In this document: positions 43,677-52,172 of the stretch, piece by piece
Layout of the letters: every line of letters begins with the position of its first letter
How positions within the stretch are numbered: position 1 is the first letter of the stretch
From: Actinocorallia herbida
GTDB lineage: Bacteria; Actinomycetota; Actinomycetes; Streptosporangiales; Streptosporangiaceae
Reading direction: 5' to 3'
NCBI RefSeq assembly: GCF_003751225.1
Contig: NZ_RJKE01000001.1
Location: 6,820,001 to 6,884,000 of the forward strand
DNA: 64,000 nt
Notes under the pieces: generated by a model
The model's database searches: none
Seen by the model: only the letters and a program-made list of their open reading frames with translations
What the model was told of the DNA's origin: nothing
Translations under genes and position numbers: made by a program

Positions 43677-44666
43677 ATGCCGCAGTCACGGATGCCGATC
43701 GTGTTCGGCGTCGCGCTCGCCTTCCTCCAAGCCCTGCTGGTCGTCGCCTTCTCCTGGGCGCCCACGCAGAGCGCCCCCCGCGACCTTCCGATCGGCGTCG
43801 CCGGCCCCGCGCCCGCCGTCACCCGGATCACCCAGACCCTGGAGACCGCGCGCCCCGGCGGCTTCGAGATCACCGCCTTCGCCGACGAGGCGGCCGCGAA
43901 GGCCGCCATCGAGGACCGCGAGGTCTACGGCGCGATCGTGGTCACGGGGCAGACCCCGCGCCTGCTCGTCGCCTCGGCCGCCTCGCCCGCCGTCGCCCAG
44001 CTGCTCACCGAGGCCGCGAACCAGCTGGCCGCCGCCGCACCGCCGGCCGCGCAGGTGACCGACGTCGTCGCCAACAACCCCGACGACGCGCGCGGCACGG
44101 GGTTCGCCATGATGATCCTGCCGCTGGTGATCTCCGGGATCGCCGCGTCCGCCCTGCTGTCCTTCCTGCTCACCTCCACCCGGCAGCGGTTCACCGCGCT
44201 CGCCGTCTTCGCGGTCGGCGCGGGCCTGCTCACCACGCTGGTGTCGGTGACGTGGCTCGGCCTGATGCCGTCCTCGGCCTACGGGAAGGTCGCCGCGGTC
44301 GGCGCGCTGGTCACCTTCACCGTCCCCGCCGCGATCGGCGGGCTCGGCGTCTTCCTCGGCCGGCCCGGGTTCGGGCTGGGCGCCGCCGCGACCTTCCTCC
44401 TGGGGAACCCGTTCTCGGCGGCCGGAAGCGCACCGGAACTGCTCCCGCAGCCGTGGGGCACGATCGGCCAGTACCTCCCGCCCGGCGCCGCCGCCACGCT
44501 GATGCGCTCGGTCGCCTACTTCGACGGCGCGGGCGCCGCCCGTCCCCTGGCCGTCCTCGCCTGCTTCGCGCTCGCCGGCGTCGTGCTGCTCGTCCTCGGC
44601 GGCCGCCGCGGGCCCGCCGCGCCCGAGCGCCCCGCCTCCGACGACACGCTGGTCGCCGCCGCCTGA
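43677..44666 (+). CDS. ABC-2/YhgE-like membrane protein
   Basis: A 329-aa membrane protein with one N-terminal hydrophobic segment (about 8-28), an external domain (about 33-140) and five to six membrane segments after residue 150 (MMILPLVISGIAASALLSF and others). The outline matches YhgE/Pip or ABC-2 type export proteins that act without a visible ATPase. ATG 43677 follows GGAG at 6 nt and leaves operator 43640-43658 in the untranslated region; ATG 43647 would put the operator inside the gene. It is likely the regulated target of the divergent TetR, probably for efflux. Confidence 0.82.
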   Translation: MPQSRMPIVFGVALAFLQALLVVAFSWAPTQSAPRDLPIGVAGPAPAVTRITQTLETARPGGFEITAFADEAAAKAAIEDREVYGAIVVTGQTPRLLVASAASPAVAQLLTEAANQLAAAAPPAAQVTDVVANNPDDARGTGFAMMILPLVISGIAASALLSFLLTSTRQRFTALAVFAVGAGLLTTLVSVTWLGLMPSSAYGKVAAVGALVTFTVPAAIGGLGVFLGRPGFGLGAAATFLLGNPFSAAGSAPELLPQPWGTIGQYLPPGAAATLMRSVAYFDGAGAARPLAVLACFALAGVVLLVLGGRRGPAAPERPASDDTLVAAA

Positions 44667-44682
44667 TCCGGCGTTTCCCTCG

Positions 44683-44711
44683 CCCTGCCGGTAGCCGAGC
44701 CGCCGGCAGGG
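44683..44711 (+). terminator. Hairpin after the membrane-protein gene
   Basis: CCCTGCCGG (44683-44691) pairs with CCGGCAGGG (44703-44711) around an 11-nt loop; no T-tract. Confidence 0.55.
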
Positions 44712-44754
44712 TAGGGCTCGTTCATCGGCACCGTTTTCAAGGGGGACACGCGGC

Positions 44755-46194
44755 ATGGGCGGTTCGGCGCAGATCGGGGTCAGCGGCCTCGCGGTGATGG
44801 GGCGGAACCTCGCGCGCAACTTCGCGCGGCAGGGCTACACCGTGGCGGTGCACAACCGCACGGAGAGCCGCACCAAGGCGCTGGTCGAGGAGTTCGGGGC
44901 GGAGGGAGAGTTCATCGCGGCGCACACCCCGCAGGACCTCGTCACCGCCCTGGAGCGGCCCCGGCGCGTCATGATCATGGTGAAGGCGGGCGCGCCGACC
45001 GACGCGGTGATCGAGGAGTTCGCGCCGCTCCTGGAGCCCGGCGACATGATCATCGACGGCGGCAACGCGCACTTCCTCGACACCCGCCGCCGGGAGAAGG
45101 CGCTGCGCGAGCAGGGCGTTCACTTCGTCGGGGCCGGGGTCTCCGGTGGCGAGGAGGGCGCGCTCAACGGCCCGTCCATCATGCCGGGCGGCTCGGCCGA
45201 GTCGTACGAGTCGCTCGGTCCGATGCTGGAGAAGATCTCGGCGAAGGCCGGGGACGGATCCCCGTGCGTCACCCACATCGGGACGGACGGCGCGGGCCAC
45301 TTCGTGAAGATGGTGCACAACGGCATTGAATATGCCGACATGCAGCTGATCGGGGAGGCCTACCAGCTGCTCCGCGACATCGGGGGCCGCTCCCCCGCCG
45401 AGATCGCCGAGATCTTCCGCTCCTGGAACACCGGCCGCCTCGACTCCTACCTCATCGAGATCACCGCCGAGGTCCTCGCGCACACCGACGCCGCGACGGG
45501 CGCGCCATTCGTGGACGTCGTGCTGGACCAGGCCGAGCAGAAGGGCACCGGCCGCTGGACCGTGCAGATCGCGCTGGACCTGGGCGTCCCGGTCTCCGGC
45601 ATCGCCGAGGCCGTCTTCGCCCGCTCCCTGTCCGGCCACGCCGACCTGCGCTCGGCCGCCGAGGGCCTCGCCGGGCCCAGGCCCACGCCGCTGCCCAAGG
45701 CCGAGGCCGACGCGTTCGCCGCCAAGGTCGAGCAGGCCCTGTACGCCTCGAAGATCGTCTCCTACACCCAGGGCTTCCACGAGATGGCCGCGGGCGCCGC
45801 CGAGTACGACTGGCACCTCGACCTGGGCGCCATCTCCTCGATCTGGCGCGCGGGCTGCATCATCCGCGCCGCCTTCCTCGACCGCATCCGCGCCGCCTAC
45901 GACGCCAAGCCCGATCTCCCGCTCCTGCTCGCCGACCCCGGCTTCGCCCGGGAGATCGCCGCGGCCCAGGGCGACTGGCGCGACGTGGTCGCCACCGCCT
46001 CCCTCCAAGGCGTCCCCATCCCGGGCTTCTCCGCCGCCCTCGCCTACTACGACGCCCTGCGCTCCCCCCGCCTCCCCGCCGCCCTGACCCAGGCCCAACG
46101 CGACTTCTTCGGCGCGCACACCTACCGCCGCACCGACCGCGAAGGCTCCTTCCACACCCTCTGGTCCGCCGACCGCACGGAGACGGACGCCTAG
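44755..46194 (+). CDS. gnd: 6-phosphogluconate dehydrogenase (NADP+-dependent, decarboxylating)
   Basis: A 479-aa enzyme converting 6-phosphogluconate to ribulose-5-phosphate with CO2 and NADPH release (pentose phosphate pathway). N-terminal Rossmann motif IGVSGLAVMGRNLARNFARQGYTVAVHNRT; MIIDGGNAHFLDT and GAGVSGGEEGALNGPSIMPGG; catalytic Lys185 and Asn189 in HFVKMVHNGIEYADMQ. Full family length with the C-terminal helical domain. The Arg after the first strand (NRTES) suits NADP rather than NAD. No other pathway gene lies in the window. GGGGGAC precedes the ATG. Confidence 0.97.
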   Translation: MGGSAQIGVSGLAVMGRNLARNFARQGYTVAVHNRTESRTKALVEEFGAEGEFIAAHTPQDLVTALERPRRVMIMVKAGAPTDAVIEEFAPLLEPGDMIIDGGNAHFLDTRRREKALREQGVHFVGAGVSGGEEGALNGPSIMPGGSAESYESLGPMLEKISAKAGDGSPCVTHIGTDGAGHFVKMVHNGIEYADMQLIGEAYQLLRDIGGRSPAEIAEIFRSWNTGRLDSYLIEITAEVLAHTDAATGAPFVDVVLDQAEQKGTGRWTVQIALDLGVPVSGIAEAVFARSLSGHADLRSAAEGLAGPRPTPLPKAEADAFAAKVEQALYASKIVSYTQGFHEMAAGAAEYDWHLDLGAISSIWRAGCIIRAAFLDRIRAAYDAKPDLPLLLADPGFAREIAAAQGDWRDVVATASLQGVPIPGFSAALAYYDALRSPRLPAALTQAQRDFFGAHTYRRTDREGSFHTLWSADRTETDA

Positions 46195-46201
46195 CGCGCT
46201 T

Positions 46202-46230
46202 GAGCCCCGCGGCCCTGGGCGGCGGGGCTC
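46202..46230. terminator. Hairpin between convergent gnd and reductase genes
   Basis: GAGCCCCGC (46202-46210) and GCGGGGCTC (46222-46230), 9-bp stem with 11-nt loop in a 49-bp gap. No T-tract. Confidence 0.6.
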
Positions 46231-46243
46231 TCGGCGTCGGCCG

Positions 46244-47611
46244 CTACGAGAGGGCCGGGACCCGGGCGGCGAGGTCGGCCACGAGGGTGCGGACGGTCTC
46301 GCGGGCACAGGTCTTGTTGGTGCCGATGAAGCCGTTCGGGCCTCGTTTGATCCAGCCCGTGACGTAGGTGCGGTCCGTCCCGGTCACCCGGCCCTTCTCG
46401 TGGGGGACGGTGCCCGTGGCCTCGTCGAAGGGGAGGTCGGGGACGGGGCGGGCGTGGTAGCCGATGGAGGAGAGGACCAGGCCCGCCTCCAAGAGGTCGT
46501 CTCCGATGAGGACGCCGTCGGGGGTGATGGCGGTGGGGGCGCTGCGGTAGCGGAGGACGACGCGGGCGCCGGGGCCGGGAGCGGTGAGCCCGGCGAGGAG
46601 GGCGAGTTTGCGGGCGGCGGCGGTGTCGAGGCCGCCGGGGTCGGTGAGGTCGCCTTCCACGGCGACGTTGACGGCGGCGGCCAGGCCCAGGAGTTCGCTC
46701 GAGGTGAAGGCGGAGTCGGCGGGGCCCCGGCGGGCCAGGACGACGACCTCCTCTATGCGGCTTTCGCGGAGGACCGCGAGGGCGGCGGGGGCGATGTCCG
46801 TGGCGGCCAGGTCCTCGGGGTCGAGGGTGAGGATGCGCGCCACGTCCAGGGCGACGTTGCCGTTGCCGATGATGACGGCGCGGCGGTGGGACAGGTCGAA
46901 GGCGTGCCCGGCGTGGTCGGGGTGGCCGTTGTACCAGCCGACGAACTCGGTCGCCGTGCCCAGGCCGTCGGCGCCGGGCAGGTCGAGCCGGCGGTCCGAG
47001 GCGGCGCCGACGGCGTAGACGACGGCGTCGTGGGAGGCCAGGAGGTCCGCGTGGGTCAGGTCGCGGCCGATCTCCACCCCGAGGTGGAGGCGGAAGCCGT
47101 CCTGGCGGGCGATGACGTCGAAGGTGCCGGCGACGCGGCGGGTGTCGGCGTGGTCGGGGGCGACGCCGAAACGGGCCAGGCCGTAGGGCACCGGGAGGCG
47201 CTCGTACAGGTCGACGGACGCGCCGGGGATCGTCAGGATCTCGTCGGCGGCGTACATCGCGGCGGGCCCGGAACCGACGATCGCGACCCGGGGCGGGGCC
47301 GCCTCGCCGACCTCGAGGGGGGCGGGCACCCGGGCGAGGACCGGGCCCCGGTCCCGGCCGCCCTTGTAGAAGTCGGCGTTGATCTCCAGGAAGGGCAGCT
47401 GGTCGGGTGCGAGCACCGAGTGCGGGCGGATCGCCCCGACGGGGCAGGCCGTCATACAGGCGCCGCAGTCCACACAGGCCGCCGGGTCGATGTAGAGCAT
47501 CTCGGCGGTGGCGAAGTCGGGCTCGTCGGGGGTGGGGTGGATGCAGTTGACCGGGCAGGCGTAGACGCAGTTGGCGTCGTTGCAACAGGATCGGGTGACG
47601 ACGTGCGGCAT
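46244..47611 (-). CDS. 7Fe ferredoxin-NADP+ reductase fusion (FprB-like)
   Basis: A 455-aa two-part electron carrier. Residues 1-65 form a bacterial-type ferredoxin with CCNDANCVYACPVNCIH and CVDCGACMTACPVGAI, the cysteine pattern of a 3Fe-4S plus 4Fe-4S (7Fe) protein. From about 107 follows an adrenodoxin-reductase-like FAD/NADP domain: VAIVGSGPAAMYAADEIL, VPYGLARFGVAPDH and IIGNGNVALDVARIL. The end (YVTGWIKRGPNGFIGTNKTCA) fits the FprA/FprB family. It lies 19 bp downstream of the diiron oxygenase and likely supplies its electrons. Confidence 0.95.
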   Translation of the reverse strand: MPHVVTRSCCNDANCVYACPVNCIHPTPDEPDFATAEMLYIDPAACVDCGACMTACPVGAIRPHSVLAPDQLPFLEINADFYKGGRDRGPVLARVPAPLEVGEAAPPRVAIVGSGPAAMYAADEILTIPGASVDLYERLPVPYGLARFGVAPDHADTRRVAGTFDVIARQDGFRLHLGVEIGRDLTHADLLASHDAVVYAVGAASDRRLDLPGADGLGTATEFVGWYNGHPDHAGHAFDLSHRRAVIIGNGNVALDVARILTLDPEDLAATDIAPAALAVLRESRIEEVVVLARRGPADSAFTSSELLGLAAAVNVAVEGDLTDPGGLDTAAARKLALLAGLTAPGPGARVVLRYRSAPTAITPDGVLIGDDLLEAGLVLSSIGYHARPVPDLPFDEATGTVPHEKGRVTGTDRTYVTGWIKRGPNGFIGTNKTCARETVRTLVADLAARVPALS

Positions 47612-47629
47612 GGGGGTCTTTCCTCAGGG

Positions 47630-48598
47630 TCAGGCGGCGTTCCGGGCGGGGCGGTGCGGTTCGCCGCGGAAACGCGAGGAAGGGCCGTCGATGCCGCACC
47701 ACCGCCACACCGCGCGCGACACGGGGTTCATCAGCTCGAGCTGGTCGGCGAGCATCCGCACGTCGTTGAAGCACTCGCGGAGCATCGCCCGCGACTTCGG
47801 CGCCTTCCAGAACGCCTCGCGCATGACCTCGCGGGGGATGTCGAACCGCTTGGCGAACTCCGGCGGCGGGACAACGATCGCGCCGCCGAGCCAGCGCATC
47901 ACCAGCGGGTAGACGATCGAGGTGATCCCGCGCTCGATCCGGCCGAGCCGCGCGACGTGCTCGCGCAGGAAGCGGTGCGCGAAGGAGATGTGCCTTGCCT
48001 CCTCGGCGATGTGGATCTCCATCACCCGCAGCATCGCGGGCGGGCAGTCCTTGCCCTCGCGGATCAGGTTCTTCTGGATGTGGTCGATGGGCTCCTCCCC
48101 GGCGAGGATGCCGATGAAGAACACGACGGGCCACTTCGCGAACAGGCTCCACGTCGCCATGGTGTTCCGGTAGAGCGCGCGCATGCCGGGCACGTCGGCG
48201 CCGGTGCGGTTGACGAACTCCTGGAACATCTGGATGTGGTTGCACTCCTCGGTCATCTCGTGGAGGCAGTAGCGGAACTCCGCGGAGTCGTTCGGGAGCC
48301 GCATGACGTACTGGAGCATGCCGCGGATCAGCACGGACTCGAAGCTCAGGCCGACCTTCTGGACGTTGGCCATCCGCCAGCGGCCGATGTCGATCCGCCG
48401 CTCCAGCGGCAGGGCCCGGTACCAGGGGTGCGCGCCGAGCGGGTCGGTGTGCTCCGACAGGACCCAGCGCGGGTCCTTCGGGTCCATCCGCATCTCGGGG
48501 GCGTCCCAGTCGATGTCGAGGTACGGGTCGAACCGGCGGTGCACCGACCCCTCGGAAAGGGTCTGGAGCATGTCCCGGTAGTCCTGCTCGATCATCAC
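47630..48598 (-). CDS. AurF-like diiron oxygenase (p-aminobenzoate N-oxygenase family)
   Basis: A 322-aa ferritin-like diiron protein. The four-helix bundle has the two metal-binding pairs EECNHIQMF (about 117-125) and EEARHISFAHRF (about 199-210), plus further Glu/His ligands (AGEEPID). AurF members oxidise amines to nitro compounds or hydroxylate other substrates. It is followed closely by a 7Fe ferredoxin/NADP-reductase fusion, and TetR with an intervening palindrome controls it from the other strand. Substrate unknown; there is no nitroarene biosynthetic cluster beside it. Confidence 0.9.
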   Translation of the reverse strand: MMIEQDYRDMLQTLSEGSVHRRFDPYLDIDWDAPEMRMDPKDPRWVLSEHTDPLGAHPWYRALPLERRIDIGRWRMANVQKVGLSFESVLIRGMLQYVMRLPNDSAEFRYCLHEMTEECNHIQMFQEFVNRTGADVPGMRALYRNTMATWSLFAKWPVVFFIGILAGEEPIDHIQKNLIREGKDCPPAMLRVMEIHIAEEARHISFAHRFLREHVARLGRIERGITSIVYPLVMRWLGGAIVVPPPEFAKRFDIPREVMREAFWKAPKSRAMLRECFNDVRMLADQLELMNPVSRAVWRWCGIDGPSSRFRGEPHRPARNAA

Positions 48599-48611
48599 GG
48601 CCTCCGCAGTC

Positions 48612-48641
48612 CGTTTACACTTACTGCGGTGACTGTAAACG
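48612..48641. promoter_or_regulatory. TetR operator in the divergent region
   Basis: CGTTTACA (48612-48619) and TGTAAACG (48634-48641) are perfect 8-bp inverted copies with a 14-nt spacer, placed between the diiron oxygenase and the TetR gene so that one bound dimer could control both. Confidence 0.75.
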
Positions 48642-48680
48642 TGTGCCGCCGGGGGGTCAAGGGCCTCCCCGCGGGGGCCC

Positions 48681-48686
48681 TAGAGT
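48681..48686 (+). promoter_or_regulatory. -10 element of a leaderless TetR gene
   Basis: TAGAGT ends 7 nt before GTG 48694. ATG 48688 would lie one base after the box and cannot be on a leaderless transcript, which decides the start in favour of GTG. Confidence 0.6.
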
Positions 48687-48693
48687 GATGTGC

Positions 48694-49302
48694 GTGACAG
48701 AGGGCCCCTCACGCCGCACTCCCGAGGAGTTCCGCGCGCTGATCCTGGACGCCGCGGGCGAATGCCTCGTCGAAGGCGGATTCGCCTCCGGCCGGCTGCT
48801 GTCGGCGATCGCCCGCAAGGCGGGCATCTCCCGTCCGACGCTCTACAAGTACGGCGGCACGGTCGACGACATCAAAGAGGCCCTGGTCGAACGCGAGCTC
48901 GCCGCGTTCATCGGGCACATCTCCCCCGCCTTCGAGGAGATCGCCTGGACGCCGGACTACCTGACCGACCTCCTCGTCCTCGTCATCGACTACGCCCGGC
49001 GCCACCCGCTCCTCAGCGCCGCCCTGCGGGACGTGCCCGAGCTCATCCTCCCGGTCTTCACCCTGCACGCCCGGGTCCAGGTCGACCGGATCGAGGAGTT
49101 CGTCACCCCGGTCCTGCAAGGCCACATCGAGGCGGGCCGGATGCCCGACGTCGACATCGCGGTCCTCGTCGACGCGCTGTACCGGGTCGTCATCTCCGCG
49201 GTCATCGTGGACACCCGGCACGACTTCGACGACCCCGAGGTGCTGCGGGCCTACCTCCGCACCGCGCTCGCCTTCCTGACCGGGCTGCCCGCCGCCCGCT
49301 GA
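48694..49302 (+). CDS. TetR family regulator of the diiron oxygenase operon
   Basis: A 202-aa regulator with HTH region FRALILDAAGECLVEGGFASGRLLSAIARKAGISRPTLYKYGGTVDDIKEAL (about 11-62); the ending is a variable helical domain. GTG 48694 is used because it lies 7 nt after a TAGAGT box and because the upstream ATG would begin one base after that box. It diverges from the AurF-like gene across the CGTTTACA palindrome and likely represses it. Confidence 0.88.
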   Translation: MTEGPSRRTPEEFRALILDAAGECLVEGGFASGRLLSAIARKAGISRPTLYKYGGTVDDIKEALVERELAAFIGHISPAFEEIAWTPDYLTDLLVLVIDYARRHPLLSAALRDVPELILPVFTLHARVQVDRIEEFVTPVLQGHIEAGRMPDVDIAVLVDALYRVVISAVIVDTRHDFDDPEVLRAYLRTALAFLTGLPAAR

Positions 49303-49460
49303 GCCCGCGCAAAGCCCGGGTCAACGGACGGCCCCGGCCGCATCTCGGTCCCGGCCGAGTGCCAAGGCCCGTCAACCATCGTGCCCCGGCCATTGGCGCG
49401 GCGGCCCGGCTCGCCCACACTGGAAGGAAGAAGTTCCCTCCAGCCGGGAGCGGAGGTGGC

Positions 49461-50738
49461 ATGGTCTTCCAGGACTGGGGCTACCGGGACCGGACGGAGG
49501 CCGGGGAACGCCTCGGCGCGCTCCTCGCGGACGCCGGGTTCGCCGCCGAGCGGCCCGTGGTGCTCGGGCTGCCGCGCGGCGGCGTGCCCGTCGCCGCCGG
49601 GGTCGCCGCGGCGCTCGACGCGCCGCTGGACGTGATCGTGGTGCGCAAGCTCGGCCTGCCCGCCCAGCCCGAGGTGGCGCTCGGCGCGGTCGGCGAGGGC
49701 GGCGTCATGGTGCTGAACCAGCACCTCATCGGCCAGACCGCGACGGGCCGCGCCGAACTCGCCGCACTCGAAGTGCGCGAACGCGCGCTCCTTGAGGAAC
49801 GCGCGGACCGGTACCGCGCGCTGCGACCGCGGATCCCTCTCGAAGGGCGGTGCGCGGTCCTCGTCGACGACGGCCTGGCGACGGGCGCGACGGCGCGGGC
49901 CGCCTGCGCGGTGGCCCGCGCGCTGGGCGCGGCCCGCGTGGTGGTCGCGGTCCCCGTCGCCGCCCCCGACTCCGCCGAGGCGGTCGCGGCCGTCGCCGAC
50001 ACGCTGGTGTGCCCGCTGCGGCCCCCGTCGTTCACCGCGGTCGGCGCCTGGTACACCGACTTCGGCGAGACCCCCGACGCCGAGGTCGACGTGCTGCTCG
50101 CGCTCGCCGCCGCCCGGGAGGCCCCCGAGGCCGACGACGACGTGCTGGTCGGCTGGGAGGAGCTGCCCGGCCATCTGACGGTCCCGCCCGGCGCCCGGTC
50201 CGTCGTCCTGTTCGCGCACGGGAGCGGGAGCGGGGCGTGCAGCCCGCGCAACGCCAGGGTCGCGCGGACCCTGAACGACGCGGGCCTGGGGACCCTGCTG
50301 TTCGACCTGCTGCGCGAGTCCGAGGCCGACCGGACCTTCGACATCGGCTTCCTCGCCGAACGCCTCGAAGGCGCCACCCGGTGGCTGCTCGGCAAGTCCC
50401 CGGACCTCGCCATCGGCTACTTCGGCGCGTCCACCGGCGCCGCCGCCGCGCTGCACGCCGCGGCCTCGCGCGTCTCGACGGCGCGGGCCGTCGTCTCGCG
50501 CGGCGGCAGGCCCGACCTCGCCGGGGAGAGCCTGCCCGCGGTCCGCGCGCCGACCCTGCTGATCGTCGGCGGGGCCGACGCCGAGGTCCTCGAGCTCAAC
50601 CGGGCCGCGCAGCGCAGGCTGGCCTGCGACAACCGGCTCGACGTCGTGCCCGGCGCCACCCACCTGTTCGCCGAGCCCGGCGCGCTGGAGGCGGTCTGCG
50701 TCCTCGCCGCCGCCTGGTTCCGCGAGCACCTGCCCTAG
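49461..50738 (+). CDS. Phosphoribosyltransferase-dienelactone hydrolase fusion
   Basis: A 425-aa bifunctional protein. Residues about 1-210 form a type I phosphoribosyltransferase with the PRPP-binding motif CAVLVDDGLATGATARA (about 133-149). Residues about 215-425 form an alpha/beta hydrolase: oxyanion/strand VVLFAHGSGSG, nucleophile elbow GASTGAAAAL with Ser, an Asp in GADAEVLEL and His in GATHLFAEPG. This two-domain architecture recurs in bacteria, yet its joint role is unknown. CGGAGG precedes the ATG by 5 nt. The stop codon doubles as the start of the next gene's -10 box. Confidence 0.9.
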   Translation: MVFQDWGYRDRTEAGERLGALLADAGFAAERPVVLGLPRGGVPVAAGVAAALDAPLDVIVVRKLGLPAQPEVALGAVGEGGVMVLNQHLIGQTATGRAELAALEVRERALLEERADRYRALRPRIPLEGRCAVLVDDGLATGATARAACAVARALGAARVVVAVPVAAPDSAEAVAAVADTLVCPLRPPSFTAVGAWYTDFGETPDAEVDVLLALAAAREAPEADDDVLVGWEELPGHLTVPPGARSVVLFAHGSGSGACSPRNARVARTLNDAGLGTLLFDLLRESEADRTFDIGFLAERLEGATRWLLGKSPDLAIGYFGASTGAAAALHAAASRVSTARAVVSRGGRPDLAGESLPAVRAPTLLIVGGADAEVLELNRAAQRRLACDNRLDVVPGATHLFAEPGALEAVCVLAAAWFREHLP

Positions 50739-50741
50739 GCT
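50736..50741 (+). promoter_or_regulatory. -10 element overlapping the upstream stop codon
   Basis: TAGGCT: its first three bases are the stop codon of the fusion gene; it ends 7 nt before ATG 50749, matching the leaderless pattern. Confidence 0.5.
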
Positions 50742-50748
50742 CGGCCCC

Positions 50749-51441
50749 ATGGCGCGGGGCGGATTCGGCGGTCAGACATGGCGGGACGTGGTCTTCCTGC
50801 ACTGGCGGGTCGCGCCCGCCGAAGTGGCCCCGCACCTGCCCGACGGGGTCGTGCCCGACCTCGTGGACGGCGCCGCCTGGATCGGGGTCATCGGGCTGCG
50901 GATGACCGCGCTGACGCTCGGCGGGGTGCCTTATCCGTCGTTCCTCGAGCTGAACGTGCGCCTGTACGGACGGGACTCCGAGGGACGTCCCGGGGTCGTC
51001 TTCCGCGCGATGGAGGCGAGCGACCCGGTCTTCGCCGCGGCTTCCCGGGCCTCCCTGCGGCTGCCGTACACCTGGGCGTCCATGCGCTTCGCCCATACGC
51101 GCGGCCGGGTCTCCTACGCCACCAGACGTCTCCTTCCGGACGCGGGACGCGCCGGGGTACGGCTGCGCGTGTCCGTCGGCTCCCCTCTCGCGGACCCCTC
51201 CCCGGCCGAGCTCTCCCTCACCGACAGGCTGTTCCTCTACCAGCGCTGGTACGGGCCCGCCCTACGGCTTCCCGTGGACCACGACCCCTGGCCTCTGTAT
51301 TCGGCGAGCCTCCTTCAGTGGCACGACGACGGCCTGCTCTCCGCGTCCGGCCTTCCCGCCCTGCCCGGACCACCCGACAGCGTCCTGTACTCCCCCGGCG
51401 TCCCCACCCGGCTGCGCGCGCCCGTCGTCCTGCGCGGGTAG
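50749..51441 (+). CDS. DUF2071 family protein
   Basis: A 230-aa cytoplasmic protein of the DUF2071 (YqjF-like) family, which has no proven function. The family-typical VVFLHWRVAPAEVAPHLPDGVVPDLVDGAAWIGVI opens the protein, with YPSFLELNVRLYG and LTDRLFLYQRWYG further on. No membrane segment or signal. It follows the fusion gene by 10 bp but has a -10 box of its own at 50736-50741, so it may be transcribed separately from the upstream gene. Confidence 0.88.
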   Translation: MARGGFGGQTWRDVVFLHWRVAPAEVAPHLPDGVVPDLVDGAAWIGVIGLRMTALTLGGVPYPSFLELNVRLYGRDSEGRPGVVFRAMEASDPVFAAASRASLRLPYTWASMRFAHTRGRVSYATRRLLPDAGRAGVRLRVSVGSPLADPSPAELSLTDRLFLYQRWYGPALRLPVDHDPWPLYSASLLQWHDDGLLSASGLPALPGPPDSVLYSPGVPTRLRAPVVLRG

Positions 51442-51450
51442 CGGAGGCCG

Positions 51451-52086
51451 TCAGGGCCTGCGGTACAGCAGGTGGCCCCGCTTGTAGAGCTCGCCCTCCC
51501 GGGCCGCGGTGATCAGCCGGGCCGCCTCGACCAGGCCCGTCTCCTCGACGAGCGCGCCCAGGCCGTCGAGCGACCAGCGGAACCCGGGCGTCACCTTGTG
51601 GTCGAACGGGACGTGGGCCGTCGCGGGATCGTCGTGCGCCTGGAAGGCGAGGACGAGATGGCCGCCGGGCGCGAGGACCCGGCGCAGCTCGGCGAGCGCG
51701 ACCGGCATCGACGCGGGGGGCAGGTGGATCAGGGAGTACCAGGCCATGACACCCGCGAAGGCCCCGTCGGCGTGCGGCAGCCGGGTCAGGGACGCCCGCT
51801 CGAACGCGATCTCGGGGTAGCCCCGCCGCGCCAGCTCCACCATGCGCGGCGCGAGGTCCACGCCCGCCACGTCGAGGCCGAGCCTCCGCAGGTGCTCGGT
51901 GCCGTGCCCGGGGCCGCATCCGGCGTCCAGCACGGGCCCCCGCCCGCGCACGAGGTCGGCGAACGCCGCGATGAAGCCCCGGTCCAGGGGCCGGGTGGCG
52001 AGGCTGTCGCGGTAGCAGGTCGCGTAGGTCTCGGCGATGCCGTCGTAGGCGGCGGCCGTGGCGGTGAACTGCGGCGTCTCATCCAT
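51451..52086 (-). CDS. Class I SAM-dependent methyltransferase (UbiE/Methyltransf_11 type)
   Basis: A 211-aa methyltransferase. PVLDAGCGPGHGTEHLRRLGLDVAGVDLAPRMVELARR (about 51-88) is motif I and post-I; LPHADGAFAGVMAWYSLIHL and LRRVLAPGGHLVLAFQ follow. Target unknown. ATG 52086 lies 7 nt after a TAGGGT box on the minus strand (52099-52094), fitting a leaderless start. It converges with the DUF2071 gene (9 bp gap) and diverges from the F420-dependent gene. Confidence 0.9.
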   Translation of the reverse strand: MDETPQFTATAAAYDGIAETYATCYRDSLATRPLDRGFIAAFADLVRGRGPVLDAGCGPGHGTEHLRRLGLDVAGVDLAPRMVELARRGYPEIAFERASLTRLPHADGAFAGVMAWYSLIHLPPASMPVALAELRRVLAPGGHLVLAFQAHDDPATAHVPFDHKVTPGFRWSLDGLGALVEETGLVEAARLITAAREGELYKRGHLLYRRP

Positions 52087-52093
52087 CGCGGTG

Positions 52094-52099
52094 ACCCTA
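52094..52099 (-). promoter_or_regulatory. -10 element of leaderless methyltransferase gene
   Basis: On the minus strand TAGGGT ends 7 nt before ATG 52086 with no ribosome-binding site between. Confidence 0.5.
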
Positions 52100-52172
52100 G
52101 CGCGCTGGGAGATAGCCGAAAGGCATCCCTGGGTAGCGCCACAGAAGGGGCATCGACCGTCCGGGGGAGCAC

